DNA of 64,000 nucleotides from Sphingosinicella xenopeptidilytica (GCF_042676985.1 NZ_JBHTIK010000002.1:310001-374000); one strand, 5' to 3'; positions 1-9,454 are shown, counted from the first letter of the stretch. Numbers and translations are program-made. The notes: a model not told the origin generated them from the letters alone.

Positions 1-285
1 GATGACGGTGACGGCGGGCACCGTGCTTTCCGCGTTGAAGCGGCTGCCGCCGACGAAAATCTGCTGCGCGAGCGCCGCACCGGTGAAAACGGCGGTGAGG
101 CCGACGACCGGCAGCGAGAACCAGCCGATGATCAGCATCTGCTCGATGAGGCGGCCGAAATAATAAGGCGGACGTACGGCGGCGCCGAGTGCGCGCAGCG
201 TGAACAGCGCGACCCGCCCGATGCTGGCGAGTGCGCCGAGCGTGGCGCGGCCCGGGCGGGCGAAGAAGTTGACGAGTGCGTTCAT
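1..285 (-). CDS. mlaE: MlaE-family ABC transporter permease (3' end outside window)
   Basis: Only the first 95 residues lie in the window; the gene runs off the left edge. I translated it from the minus strand, starting at the ATG whose complement ends at 285. The segment RPPYYFGRLIEQMLIIGWFS followed by LPVVGLTAVFTGAALAQQIF is characteristic of the MlaE/YrbE permease family. That family forms the inner-membrane permease of an ABC system moving phospholipids between inner and outer membranes in Gram-negative bacteria. Its ATG overlaps the alr stop codon (ATGA), so the two are probably one transcript with translational coupling. The partner genes mlaF and mlaD would be expected just beyond the window edge, which cannot be checked here. 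Confidence 0.85.
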   Translation of the reverse strand, partial: MNALVNFFARPGRATLGALASIGRVALFTLRALGAAVRPPYYFGRLIEQMLIIGWFSLPVVGLTAVFTGAALAQQIFVGGSRFNAESTVPAVTVI

Positions 286-1304
286 GTGTAGACGCGCTCA
301 TAGCGGGCGCCGAGCCCAGTCAGCAACTCATACTCGGAAATCCCGGACTGCGCGGCGGCTTCGGCGAGGTTGTAGGGGATGTCCACCCAGTCTCCGGGTG
401 CGACCGCATGGGTGTCCGTGATGTCGATGATGATCATGTCCATCGACACGCGCCCCACGACCGGCGCCCGCTTGCCGCCGACAAGGGCCGCACCTGTGTT
501 GGAAAAGCCCCTCAGATACCCGTCCGCATAGCCCAGGTTGAGCACGGCGAGGCGGCTGTCGCGCGGCGCTGTCCACGTCGCGCCGTAGCCTGCGGCGTCC
601 CCGGCGGGCACGTCGCGGCACTGGATGACGCGCGCGGTGGGAAACACGACCTGGTGCAACCCCGCGCTGCCGCCATAAAGCCCGATGCCGGGGCGCACAT
701 GGCCGAAGGCGTAGTCGAGCCCAAGGAAGATGCCCGCGGTGTTCGCAAGCGCGCCGCGTATGCCGAGCGCTACGACCACCTCTTCAAAGCGATCGCGCTG
801 CAGCCCGTTCAGCGGATGCTCCGGCGTGTCGGCGCAGGCGAGGTGTGAGTGAACAGTGTCCACATCCATCCCCGCGAACATTTCGGTGCAGAAGCCGCGC
901 CAATCGAAGCCGAGGCGGTTCATGCCGGTGTCCACCATGATGTCGCAGCGCCGACCCTGGCCGTGCGCGCGCCACAGCGCCACCTGCTCCGGGCTGCCGA
1001 GCACGGGGTCCGCGTCGATGGAGAGCGCGGCGGGGAGATCGGCGGCATCGATGCCGTGCAGCACCTTCACGCGCAGGTCGGGCGCGCGTCCCGCAAGCGC
1101 CGCGGCCTCCTGCCAGTTGGAGACATAGACCGTCCGGCAGCCTTCGACATAAAGCCGGTCCGTCACGGCCTTCGCGCCGAGGCCGTAGCCGTTCGCCTTT
1201 ACGGCGGCGCCCGTATCCACGCCCGCGAGCGCGCGGAGTTGCCTCCAGTTGGCGGCAAGTGCGTCGAGGTCGATGCGGAGGCGGAGAGGAGACGGCGGGA
1301 TCAT
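282..1304 (-). CDS. alr: Alanine racemase
   Basis: 340-residue PLP enzyme that interconverts L- and D-alanine in the cytoplasm and supplies D-Ala for peptidoglycan. Lys36 in AAVKANGYGLGA is the Schiff-base lysine. Tyr240 in AGYGATW is the second catalytic base, and NLGYADG and GRVSMDM are conserved C-terminal blocks. The reading frame is open upstream, but the ATG at 1304 (MIPPSPLRLRIDL) starts just before the conserved N-terminal strand, so I take that start. It is slightly shorter than the usual 355-375 residues. The gene is divergent from radA across 158 bp and coupled to mlaE downstream by an ATGA overlap. D-Ala made here feeds the ddl and murF steps encoded in the dcw cluster of this window. 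Confidence 0.95.
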   Translation of the reverse strand: MIPPSPLRLRIDLDALAANWRQLRALAGVDTGAAVKANGYGLGAKAVTDRLYVEGCRTVYVSNWQEAAALAGRAPDLRVKVLHGIDAADLPAALSIDADPVLGSPEQVALWRAHGQGRRCDIMVDTGMNRLGFDWRGFCTEMFAGMDVDTVHSHLACADTPEHPLNGLQRDRFEEVVVALGIRGALANTAGIFLGLDYAFGHVRPGIGLYGGSAGLHQVVFPTARVIQCRDVPAGDAAGYGATWTAPRDSRLAVLNLGYADGYLRGFSNTGAALVGGKRAPVVGRVSMDMIIIDITDTHAVAPGDWVDIPYNLAEAAAQSGISEYELLTGLGARYERVYT

Positions 1305-1379
1305 GTGTGAGGACGGATAGCGGGGGCAGGCGGGATGCGCAAATGCCTGTTGGGGGTGCCGGGTATCCCCTCTCCCCAA

Positions 1380-1402
1380 CCCTCTCCCCGGCGGGGAGAG
1401 GG
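1380..1402. repeat. CCCTCTCCCC inverted repeat
   Basis: Perfect 10-bp arms (CCCTCTCCCC / GGGGAGAGGG) flank a GGC loop in the alr-radA divergent spacer. A partial copy of the left arm lies just upstream (CCCCTCTCCCC around 1367-1378). Elements of this composition are scattered between genes in many high-GC proteobacteria. Both flanking genes point away from it, so a terminator role is unlikely. Confidence 0.6.
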
Positions 1403-1430
1403 AGTTGTGTTTCGTGTGGGCGATCGATAT

Positions 1431-1445
1431 GTTCTTTTTATGTTC
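1431..1445 (+). promoter_or_regulatory. Putative LexA (SOS) box upstream of radA
   Basis: GTTC-TTTTTAT-GTTC matches exactly the direct-repeat GTTC-N7-GTTC operator recognised by LexA in Alphaproteobacteria. It ends 17 bp before the radA ATG, where bound repressor would block transcription initiation. RadA acts in recombinational repair, so the target makes sense. This is a motif match only. Confidence 0.6.
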
Positions 1446-1462
1446 TTGATCTTGGGTGTTGA

Positions 1463-2848
<1,386 letters not shown>

Positions 2849-2859
2849 GGCCGCGAAAT

Positions 2860-3501
2860 ATGGACATGACCGGGTTCGACATCGTCGTTCTGCTCATCGT
2901 GGGCGCGCTTGCCGCGCTCGGCGCGATCCGGGGTTTCGTCACCGAGATTCTCACGCTGCTCGCATGGGTCGCGGCGGTCGTGGCGCTCAAGCTCTTCTAC
3001 CCGGCGGGCAAGCTGATCGCGGCGGGAATGGTCGGCAGCGAGGTCGCGGCGGCGGCGATCGCCTTCCTCGTCATCTTCTTCGGCACCTTCTTCATCTTCC
3101 GCCTCGTCGGGCGGCTGCTCGGCGATCGCACCAAGCGCTCGGTCATCGGGCCGATCGACCGCGTGCTCGGGCTCGGCTTCGGCGCCGTGAAGGGGCTCAT
3201 CGTCGTCAGCCTCGTCTTTCTCGTCGTCACGCGCGGCCACGCGCTCATCTGGGGCGGGAACGAGAAGCTGCCGGAATGGCTGCTCGCCGCGAAAACGGAG
3301 CCGCTGCTCGACATCACCAGCCGCGCGATCATCGACTATGCCGAAGACCGGCAGGAGGGGCTGGGGCTCGGCGACGACAGGCCGCGCACCGCCCCCGAAG
3401 ATCAGCACTACAGCGATACGAGTGGTGGCGAGGGCTACACCCACGAAGAGCGCGACGCGCTCGACGATCTGTTGGACGATTCGAGCGGCACCGAGATTTA
3501 G
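2860..3501 (+). CDS. cvpA: CvpA family membrane protein
   Basis: 213 residues with about four hydrophobic segments in the first 130 residues (roughly 6-24, 30-48, 63-85 and 105-124) and a hydrophilic acidic tail. The N-terminal pattern of D-x-VVLLIVGALAALGAIRGF is typical of the CvpA family, named for a protein needed for colicin V production in E. coli. The molecular function of the family is still poorly defined, with links to envelope integrity. It lies 11 bp after radA and 42 bp before cysS on the same strand, so the three genes are likely co-transcribed. Confidence 0.88.
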   Translation: MDMTGFDIVVLLIVGALAALGAIRGFVTEILTLLAWVAAVVALKLFYPAGKLIAAGMVGSEVAAAAIAFLVIFFGTFFIFRLVGRLLGDRTKRSVIGPIDRVLGLGFGAVKGLIVVSLVFLVVTRGHALIWGGNEKLPEWLLAAKTEPLLDITSRAIIDYAEDRQEGLGLGDDRPRTAPEDQHYSDTSGGEGYTHEERDALDDLLDDSSGTEI

Positions 3502-3543
3502 CCGGAGTTTCCTTCGCGCCGGATTCGCGCTAGGGGCGCGGCC

Positions 3544-4923
3544 ATGACCGAAATTCGCCTCTACAACACGCTGACGCGCCAGAAGGACGTCTTCACACCC
3601 GCCGATCCGAACCGGGTGACGATGTATGTGTGCGGCCCCACGGTCTACAATCGCGCGCACATCGGCAACGCTCGGCCCGCGGTGGTGTTCGACGTGCTGT
3701 TCCGACTGCTCCGCCATACTTACGGCGAGAATGCCGTCCACTACGCGCGGAACTTTACGGACATCGACGACAAGATCATGGCGGCCGCTGAGTCCGAGGA
3801 CGTGCCGATCGAGACGATCACCAAGCGCTACGAGGATTTCTACCGCGCCGACATGGGTGCGCTTGGCGTGCAGCGGCCGACGTACGAGCCGCGCGCCACG
3901 GAGCATGTCGAACAGATGGTCGCGATGATCGCGGCACTGATCGAGAAGGGCGCGGCCTATGCGGCTGATGGCCATGCACTGTTCGACATCACGAAGGATG
4001 CCGACTACGGCACGCTCTCGCGCCGCCCGATGGACGAGATGATCGCCGGCGCGCGTGTCGAGGTGGCGCCTTACAAGAAGAACCCCGGCGACTTCGTGCT
4101 GTGGAAGCCGAGCGCGGCGGACCAGCCGGGCTGGCCTTCGCCCTGGGGTCGCGGGCGCCCCGGCTGGCACATCGAATGCTCGGCGATGATCGAGGCGCAC
4201 CTCGGCACCACCATCGACATCCACGCCGGCGGCCTAGACCTCCAGTTCCCGCACCACGAAAACGAATGCGCGCAAAGCCGCTGCGCCCACGACGGCGCAC
4301 CGCTCGCGAAGATCTGGATGCACAACGGCTTCCTCTCCATGGACAAGGAGAAGATGTCGAAGTCACTCGGCAACGTGGTGACGGTGGGCGAACTGCTGAA
4401 GCAAGGCCACAGGGGCGAGACGCTGCGGTTAGCGCTGTTGATGGCGCATTATCGGCAGCCGCTGGATTGGAACGACCGGTTGATCGAGCAAGCGAAGGCG
4501 ATGCTGGATCGCTGGTATCGCTTGTTGGAAGATGAACAGGTTGACGCCGTTGGCGATGTTGAAGTTGAAGCAGTGCTAGCCGACGACCTCAACACTCCGG
4601 CCGCTATTGCCATTTTGTCCGAGTTTGCGAACAGCCGCAAACTTGAACGCCTCTGGCGAGGTGCTCGTATGCTCGGGATACTTTCGCATTCCCCGGATGC
4701 ATGGTTTGGTCGCGTTCGACCTGAACCAATGATCGTCGAAACCAGCATGGGCTCCATCGCGCTGTCATCTGGTGACGAGATCGAAATGCGGATAGATGCC
4801 CGCGCCGCCGCTAAAGCCGCGAAGAACTGGGCCGAGGCCGACCGTATCCGCGATCAATTGAAGGCGGAGGGTATCCTGCTCGAGGACAAGCCCGACGGGA
4901 CGACGGTCTGGCGGCGCGCTTGA
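3544..4923 (+). CDS. cysS: Cysteinyl-tRNA synthetase
   Basis: 459 residues, class I aminoacyl-tRNA synthetase that charges tRNA-Cys. It has Cys30 in MYVCGPTVYN as a zinc ligand, the HIGH signature as HIGN at 39-42, the zinc-ligand blocks WHIECSAM and DLQFPHHENE, and KMSKS at 270-274. The ATG at 3544 puts the conserved N-terminal strand at the right distance. Roughly the last third (about 4430-4790) is visibly less GC-rich (lines counted at 53-57% against about 65% around it) and uses rarer codons. The catalytic core upstream has normal composition. The gene is convergent with the MAPEG gene, with a hairpin across the junction. Confidence 0.97.
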   Translation: MTEIRLYNTLTRQKDVFTPADPNRVTMYVCGPTVYNRAHIGNARPAVVFDVLFRLLRHTYGENAVHYARNFTDIDDKIMAAAESEDVPIETITKRYEDFYRADMGALGVQRPTYEPRATEHVEQMVAMIAALIEKGAAYAADGHALFDITKDADYGTLSRRPMDEMIAGARVEVAPYKKNPGDFVLWKPSAADQPGWPSPWGRGRPGWHIECSAMIEAHLGTTIDIHAGGLDLQFPHHENECAQSRCAHDGAPLAKIWMHNGFLSMDKEKMSKSLGNVVTVGELLKQGHRGETLRLALLMAHYRQPLDWNDRLIEQAKAMLDRWYRLLEDEQVDAVGDVEVEAVLADDLNTPAAIAILSEFANSRKLERLWRGARMLGILSHSPDAWFGRVRPEPMIVETSMGSIALSSGDEIEMRIDARAAAKAAKNWAEADRIRDQLKAEGILLEDKPDGTTVWRRA

Positions 4924-4925
4924 GG

Positions 4926-4949
4926 CGCGGCGCTCAGTAGAGCGCCGCG
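4926..4949. terminator. Bidirectional hairpin between cysS and the MAPEG gene
   Basis: CGCGGCGCTC-AGTA-GAGCGCCGCG is a perfect 10-bp stem with a 4-nt loop. It starts 3 bp after the cysS stop and covers the last codons of the convergent MAPEG gene. There is no T-run on either side, so it is terminator-like rather than a classical intrinsic terminator. Confidence 0.5.
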
Positions 4950-5365
4950 ACCTCGCGGACGATCATGATGCCGAGCGCCACCCAAGAGAGGCCGAACAGC
5001 GCGAAGCGGAGCATCACGCGGTTGAACGTCGCCTGCACCAGCGAATGGAGCGCGCGCAGGATCACGTAGGCCCATGCGCAGAGCACGTGCCACTGGTCGG
5101 CGTGGCCGAGGAGGACGATGGCGATGACCATCGCGTAAAAGATCGTCGGCGCCTCGAAGAGGTGGTTGTAGTTGTCGGCCACCCGCCGCGCTTCGCTCGG
5201 CAGCGTGTTCAGCGAACCCGGGTGCTGCGCCGATTGCGGATCGATCTTCGCCTGGTTCATCGCGGGAATGCGCGTTGCGTACATCCAGACGAACATCACG
5301 AGATTGAGCAGCCCCATCGCGACGATGGTCTGCAGCATCGAAATCACGTTGCTGTTCAAGGTCAT
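4934..5365 (-). CDS. MAPEG family membrane protein
   Basis: 143 residues, four predicted hydrophobic segments, and the pattern RVADNYNHLFEAPTIFYAM typical of the MAPEG superfamily (membrane-associated proteins in eicosanoid and glutathione metabolism). Bacterial members are mostly uncharacterised integral membrane proteins, some with glutathione transferase activity. The ATG at 5365 is preceded by GGGGGAGGA, a strong ribosome-binding site, which fixes the start although the frame stays open far upstream opposite the patatin gene. It is divergent from the patatin-like gene across 108 bp. Confidence 0.85.
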   Translation of the reverse strand: MTLNSNVISMLQTIVAMGLLNLVMFVWMYATRIPAMNQAKIDPQSAQHPGSLNTLPSEARRVADNYNHLFEAPTIFYAMVIAIVLLGHADQWHVLCAWAYVILRALHSLVQATFNRVMLRFALFGLSWVALGIMIVREVAALY

Positions 5366-5473
5366 GGGCGATCCTCCCCCTGTTGTATCTCCCAGCGTGG
5401 ATGCTGCGCTTTCGGGAGCCCAAGCGCAACCCTCACGGTCGACAGGGCGAGTCCGGGCCGATATGGTCCGCCT

Positions 5474-7795
5474 ATGCGTGAGAAAGAGCTTCGGCTGGCG
5501 CTCGTCTGCTACGGCGGCATCAGCCTTGCCGTTTATATGCATGGCATCACGCAGGAGATCTGGAAGCTGCTGCGCGCCAGCCGCAGCTGGCACGATGCCG
5601 ATCCGGAGCTGCCGGGCGGGGATACGGAACCCGTTTATCACGATCTGCTCGACGAGATCGGCAAACACGTCCGCCTGCGCGTGCTCGTCGATATCGTTGC
5701 GGGCGCATCGGCGGGCGGGATCAATGGTATCTTCCTCGCGCAGGCGATCTCCACGGGGCAGAGCCTCGCCCCGCTCGCCGACCTCTGGCTCGACAAGGCG
5801 GATGCCGACGAACTTCTCGATCCCGAGGCGGTACCCAAATCGCGCTGGAGCAAGTTCTATGCGCGGCCGCTGCTGTGGATGGCGCGCGGGCAGATCGACC
5901 CGCTCGACGAGATCGTCGAGAAGGGCGCGCGCGAGGAACTGCGCATCAAGGTTTCGCGCTTCATCCGCTCGCGCTGGTTCGAGCCGCCGTTCTCGGGCGA
6001 GCACTTCACCGAGCTGCTGATGGGCGCGTTCGAGGCGATGGCGGAGACGAAGGCGGCCTCGCCGCTGCTGCCGCCCGGCCAGCCGCTCGATCTGTTCGTC
6101 ACCGTCACCGACTATCACGGCTACCCGGAGCGCCTGCGCCTCCACAGCCCCGAAGAGGTGATGGAGGTGGAGCACCGGAAGCTCATCACCTTCCGCGATT
6201 CGAGCGAGCGTGGCGCGGAGCGGACTCTCGCCGACATCCCTTCGCTCACCTTCGCGGCGCGGGCAACGGCCTCCTTCCCCGGGGCCTTCCCACCGTTCCA
6301 GCCGAGCGAGCTCGACCGGGTACTGGCGAAGGACGGCAAGCCCTGGCCGGAGCGCACGGCCTTCCTGTCGCGCGTGTTTCCGCACCGCGCGACGAGTGGT
6401 CTCGATCCGTCGCACGCGGTGCTGCTCGATGGCAGCATCCTCAACAACGCGCCGTTCGCGCCGGCCATTGCCGCTCTTCGCCAGCGCCCGGCGCATCGTG
6501 AGATCGACCGACGCTTCGTCTACATCGATCCGAAGCCCGGCATCCGCAGCATCGGCACGCGCATGGATGCTTCGAAGCCCCCCGGCTTCTTCTCGACGAT
6601 CCTGCGCTCGCTCTCCGACATTCCGCGCGAACAGCCGATCCGCGACGATCTCGATCACCTCGCCGGCCTGTCCGCGCGCGTCCGCCGCCTCAGCCATGTG
6701 GTCGAGGGCATACGCGCCACCGTCGACGAGGCGATCGAAGACGCGATCGGCCGCCGCCAGCTGCGCGCGAAAGTGTCGCCCGCCAAGCTCCAGCAATGGC
6801 GCGCGCAGGCGAATGCCGAGGCCGTGCTGCGCGCCGGCTTCACCTATCCCTCCTATGCGCACCTGAAGCTCAGCCAGATCGTTGAGGAGATGGCGCGGCT
6901 GTTCGCCGATCTCGGCGGGCACGAACGCGATGTCGCAGAGCGCGTCCGCAAGGAGGTGTGGCGGCACATCCGGCGCAGCGGCATGGACCGCGTGACGCAG
7001 ACGACGCGCCCGAAGGATGCCGACGCCGACCTCTTCGTGCAGTTCCTCCGCCGTTACGACCTCGGCTTCCGCGTTCGTCGGCTGCGCTTCATCGTCCGCC
7101 GCGTCAATGAGTGGGGTGATGCGGGCGGCCCAGAAGACCTGCAGAAGGTCGAGGCACTCAAGGCCTCGCTGTATGAACTGCTCGCGCCCTATCTCGATCG
7201 GCGCCGGCTCGCCTTCTACGGCCCGTGGGTGCGCGATCCCGCAGCCTTTGCGAACGAGGACGCGGTGCCCGTGATCGAGGCCTATGGCGAGGCGCTTGGC
7301 CTCACTGATTTCGACGCACTCGGCGATGCCCGTCTTGCCGCGATCATCACGGACTGCACGGCGCCGGACCTTCGCGCCCAGCTCCTGAAGGCCTATCTCG
7401 GCTTTCCCTTCTACGACATCGCCACCTTCCCGCTGCTGCAGGGCGAGGGGCTCGACGAGTTCGACGAGATCAAGGTGGACCGCATCTCGCCGGACGACGC
7501 GCGCGCGATCCGCGAAGGCGGCGCGCTGGCGACGCTGAAAGGCATCAAGTTCAACAGTTTCGGCGCCTTCTTCAGCCGCGCCTACCGCGAAAACGACTAT
7601 CTGTGGGGACGCCTTCACGGTGTCGACCGCGTGATCGACATTGTCGTTTCGGCGCTTCCCGAAGGCAAACGCCTCGACGCCGGGTTCGTGACAGGCATCA
7701 AGAAACGGGCCTTCCACGCCATCCTCGATGCCGAGGAGGCGCGGCTGGGGGCCATCCCGGACCTGATCGAAGAACTGCGCAAGGAGATCGGGTAG
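5474..7795 (+). CDS. Patatin-like protein with DUF3376-type C-terminal region
   Basis: 773 residues, far longer than a simple patatin domain. The N-terminal part is a patatin-like acyl hydrolase: the glycine-rich oxyanion segment CYGGISLAVYMHG (12-24), the nucleophile elbow GASAGG with Ser79, and the catalytic Asp319 in LLDGSILNN. Together these give the Ser-Asp dyad of patatin phospholipases. The remaining 400 or so residues are mostly helical with no motif I can name; large patatin-related proteins of this build often carry a DUF3376 domain. No signal peptide, so probably cytoplasmic or membrane-peripheral. Substrate unknown, probably a lipid ester. The start is the ATG at 5474; the open frame further upstream overlaps the divergent promoter region. 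It appears monocistronic. Confidence 0.85.
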   Translation: MREKELRLALVCYGGISLAVYMHGITQEIWKLLRASRSWHDADPELPGGDTEPVYHDLLDEIGKHVRLRVLVDIVAGASAGGINGIFLAQAISTGQSLAPLADLWLDKADADELLDPEAVPKSRWSKFYARPLLWMARGQIDPLDEIVEKGAREELRIKVSRFIRSRWFEPPFSGEHFTELLMGAFEAMAETKAASPLLPPGQPLDLFVTVTDYHGYPERLRLHSPEEVMEVEHRKLITFRDSSERGAERTLADIPSLTFAARATASFPGAFPPFQPSELDRVLAKDGKPWPERTAFLSRVFPHRATSGLDPSHAVLLDGSILNNAPFAPAIAALRQRPAHREIDRRFVYIDPKPGIRSIGTRMDASKPPGFFSTILRSLSDIPREQPIRDDLDHLAGLSARVRRLSHVVEGIRATVDEAIEDAIGRRQLRAKVSPAKLQQWRAQANAEAVLRAGFTYPSYAHLKLSQIVEEMARLFADLGGHERDVAERVRKEVWRHIRRSGMDRVTQTTRPKDADADLFVQFLRRYDLGFRVRRLRFIVRRVNEWGDAGGPEDLQKVEALKASLYELLAPYLDRRRLAFYGPWVRDPAAFANEDAVPVIEAYGEALGLTDFDALGDARLAAIITDCTAPDLRAQLLKAYLGFPFYDIATFPLLQGEGLDEFDEIKVDRISPDDARAIREGGALATLKGIKFNSFGAFFSRAYRENDYLWGRLHGVDRVIDIVVSALPEGKRLDAGFVTGIKKRAFHAILDAEEARLGAIPDLIEELRKEIG

Positions 7796-7809
7796 ATCTG
7801 TGCAGCGTT

Positions 7810-7869
7810 CGACTTCACTCGGAATGACAAGGGGTTAAGCTTAAACAGTCACCACCCCGAGCGAAGTCG
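7810..7869. repeat. Long inverted repeat in the patatin-dnaB spacer
   Basis: CGACTTCACTCGG (7810-7822) and CCGAGCGAAGTCG (7857-7869) are inverted copies with one mismatch, separated by 34 nt. It lies 15 bp after the patatin stop and could fold as a terminator-like hairpin. The loop contains the perfect palindrome TTAAGCTTAA (7835-7844). No T-run follows. Confidence 0.5.
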
Positions 7870-7887
7870 GGAGGGGCGGGGCGCAGC

Positions 7888-7896
7888 TTATCCACA
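7888..7896 (+). promoter_or_regulatory. DnaA box upstream of dnaB
   Basis: TTATCCACA is identical to the strongest E. coli DnaA box. It lies 70 bp upstream of the dnaB start codon and upstream of its putative promoter. DnaA control of the replicative helicase gene is plausible but not shown. Confidence 0.5.
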
Positions 7897-7953
7897 GAAC
7901 CGCCCCGACGTATATTTCGCCGATAGGCTTGCGACGTCGCGCACAATCTCCTG

Positions 7954-7959
7954 TATAGT
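7954..7959 (+). promoter_or_regulatory. Putative -10 element of dnaB, possibly leaderless
   Basis: TATAGT lies 6 bp before the dnaB ATG at 7966, with a weak TTGCGA (7929-7934) 19 bp upstream as a possible -35. Transcription from it would begin at or next to the ATG. No Shine-Dalgarno sequence is visible, consistent with a leaderless message. Confidence 0.35.
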
Positions 7960-7965
7960 GCGCCT

Positions 7966-9450
7966 ATGCTGACACCGCTTCGCGCCGTACCGGCTCCTGC
8001 CGCTGACTCGCTGACTCTTCCGCACAACCTTGATGCGGAGGCGGCGCTGCTCGGCGCCATGATGATCGACAACCGGCTTGCCGAGGACGTACAGCTGAAG
8101 CTGCGCCCCGAGCATTTCTTCGAGCCGGTTCATGGCGAGATTTATGCGGCGATCCTGAAGCTCGTCGATCGCGCCATGCTCGCGACCCCGGTGACGCTGC
8201 GGCCGCTATTCGCCGAGCACCCCGCGCTCGCCGAGCTTGGCGGCCCGGCGTACCTCGCCCAGCTCACTGAGCAATCCGCCGCGCTGATCGCCGCGAAGGA
8301 CTTTGCGGCGCAGATTTATGATCTCGCGTTGCTGCGCGAACTCGTGCGCGTTGGGCGTGAGATGGTGGTGAGCGCGGCCGACACCTCGCAGGACGTGAAC
8401 CCGCACGATCAGATTCAGCAGGCAGAACTCGCGCTCTACAAGGTTGCCGAAGAAGGCGAGGTCTCGAACTCTGTGAAGAGCTTCGCCCAGTCCGCGACGC
8501 TCGCCGTGCAGATGGCGGAGCGCGCCAAGCAATCGGGCGGGCATCTTTCCGGCATCACCACGGGCCTCAATGCGCTCAACACCAAAATCGGTGGTTTGCA
8601 TCGGTCTGACCTCATCATCCTTGCCGGGCGCCCCGCGATGGGCAAAACCGCGCTCGCCACCAACATTGCCTTTTCGGCCGCCGAACGGCTGATGAAGGAC
8701 CGTGCCGACCAGATCGACAAGACGAGCGGTGCAGGTGTCGCGTTCTTCAGCCTCGAAATGTCGGCCGACCAGCTCGCGACGCGTATCCTTGCCGAGCAGG
8801 CGCGGATCAGCTCCGAAGACCTACGCATGGGCAAGATCAACCAGGCACAGTTTCGTGATCTGGTGCGCGCGTCCGCCGCGTTGCAGGATTTGCCGCTCTA
8901 TATCGACGACACTCCCGGCCTCACCATCGCGGCGATGCGTTCGCGCGCGCGGCGCCTCAAGCGGCAGAAGGGTGTGGGGCTCATCGTGGTCGATTATCTC
9001 CAGCTTCTGCAAGGCAGCAGCCGGCAGGCGAACGACAACCGCGTGAATGAAATCTCGGAAATCACGCGCGGTCTGAAAACACTCGCCAAGGAACTGAACG
9101 TGCCGGTGATCGCGCTGTCACAGCTTTCACGTGCCGTCGAGCAGCGCGAGGACAAAAGGCCCCAGCTCGCCGACCTTCGCGAATCCGGCACTATCGAGCA
9201 GGACGCCGACATCGTGCTGTTCGTCTATCGCGACGAATATTACCACGCCCAGAAAAAGCCCGAGGACGGTACCGAGAAGTTCGAGAAGTGGATGGAGCGC
9301 GGCATCACCATCCGGGGGCGCGCCGAGGTGATCGTGGCGAAGCAGCGTCACGGCTCCACGGGCATCGTCGATCTGCATTTCGAAGCCATCCACACGCGCT
9401 TCAGCGATCTTGCCGACGACGCGCACCTCCCGGAACGGGACTACGAATAA
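7966..9450 (+). CDS. dnaB: Replicative DNA helicase DnaB
   Basis: 494-residue hexameric 5'-3' helicase of the replication fork. The N-terminal DnaB domain begins LPHNLDAEAALLGAMMIDN and the linker region runs to about residue 185. The RecA-like motor has Walker A GRPAMGKT with Lys227, LIVVDYLQLL as Walker B, and the conserved ALSQLSRAVEQREDKRP and ESGTIEQDAD blocks. The start ATG at 7966 has no visible ribosome-binding site but is supported by the homologous N-terminus. A perfect DnaA box lies upstream. The gene ends four bases before the convergent lipoprotein gene. In many genomes rplI-rpsR precede dnaB; here the neighbour is a patatin-like gene. Confidence 0.97.
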   Translation: MLTPLRAVPAPAADSLTLPHNLDAEAALLGAMMIDNRLAEDVQLKLRPEHFFEPVHGEIYAAILKLVDRAMLATPVTLRPLFAEHPALAELGGPAYLAQLTEQSAALIAAKDFAAQIYDLALLRELVRVGREMVVSAADTSQDVNPHDQIQQAELALYKVAEEGEVSNSVKSFAQSATLAVQMAERAKQSGGHLSGITTGLNALNTKIGGLHRSDLIILAGRPAMGKTALATNIAFSAAERLMKDRADQIDKTSGAGVAFFSLEMSADQLATRILAEQARISSEDLRMGKINQAQFRDLVRASAALQDLPLYIDDTPGLTIAAMRSRARRLKRQKGVGLIVVDYLQLLQGSSRQANDNRVNEISEITRGLKTLAKELNVPVIALSQLSRAVEQREDKRPQLADLRESGTIEQDADIVLFVYRDEYYHAQKKPEDGTEKFEKWMERGITIRGRAEVIVAKQRHGSTGIVDLHFEAIHTRFSDLADDAHLPERDYE

Positions 9451-9454
9451 GCGC

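Noticed and set aside
4165..4180. TGGCAC followed by a GC, a possible sigma-54 site inside cysS
   Set aside because: Within conserved coding sequence (GWHIEC) and the -12 part does not match TTGC.
5366..7717. Minus-strand frame continuing upstream of the MAPEG gene for over 780 codons
   Set aside because: Only the last 143 codons match a family and have a ribosome-binding site; the rest is antisense to the patatin gene.
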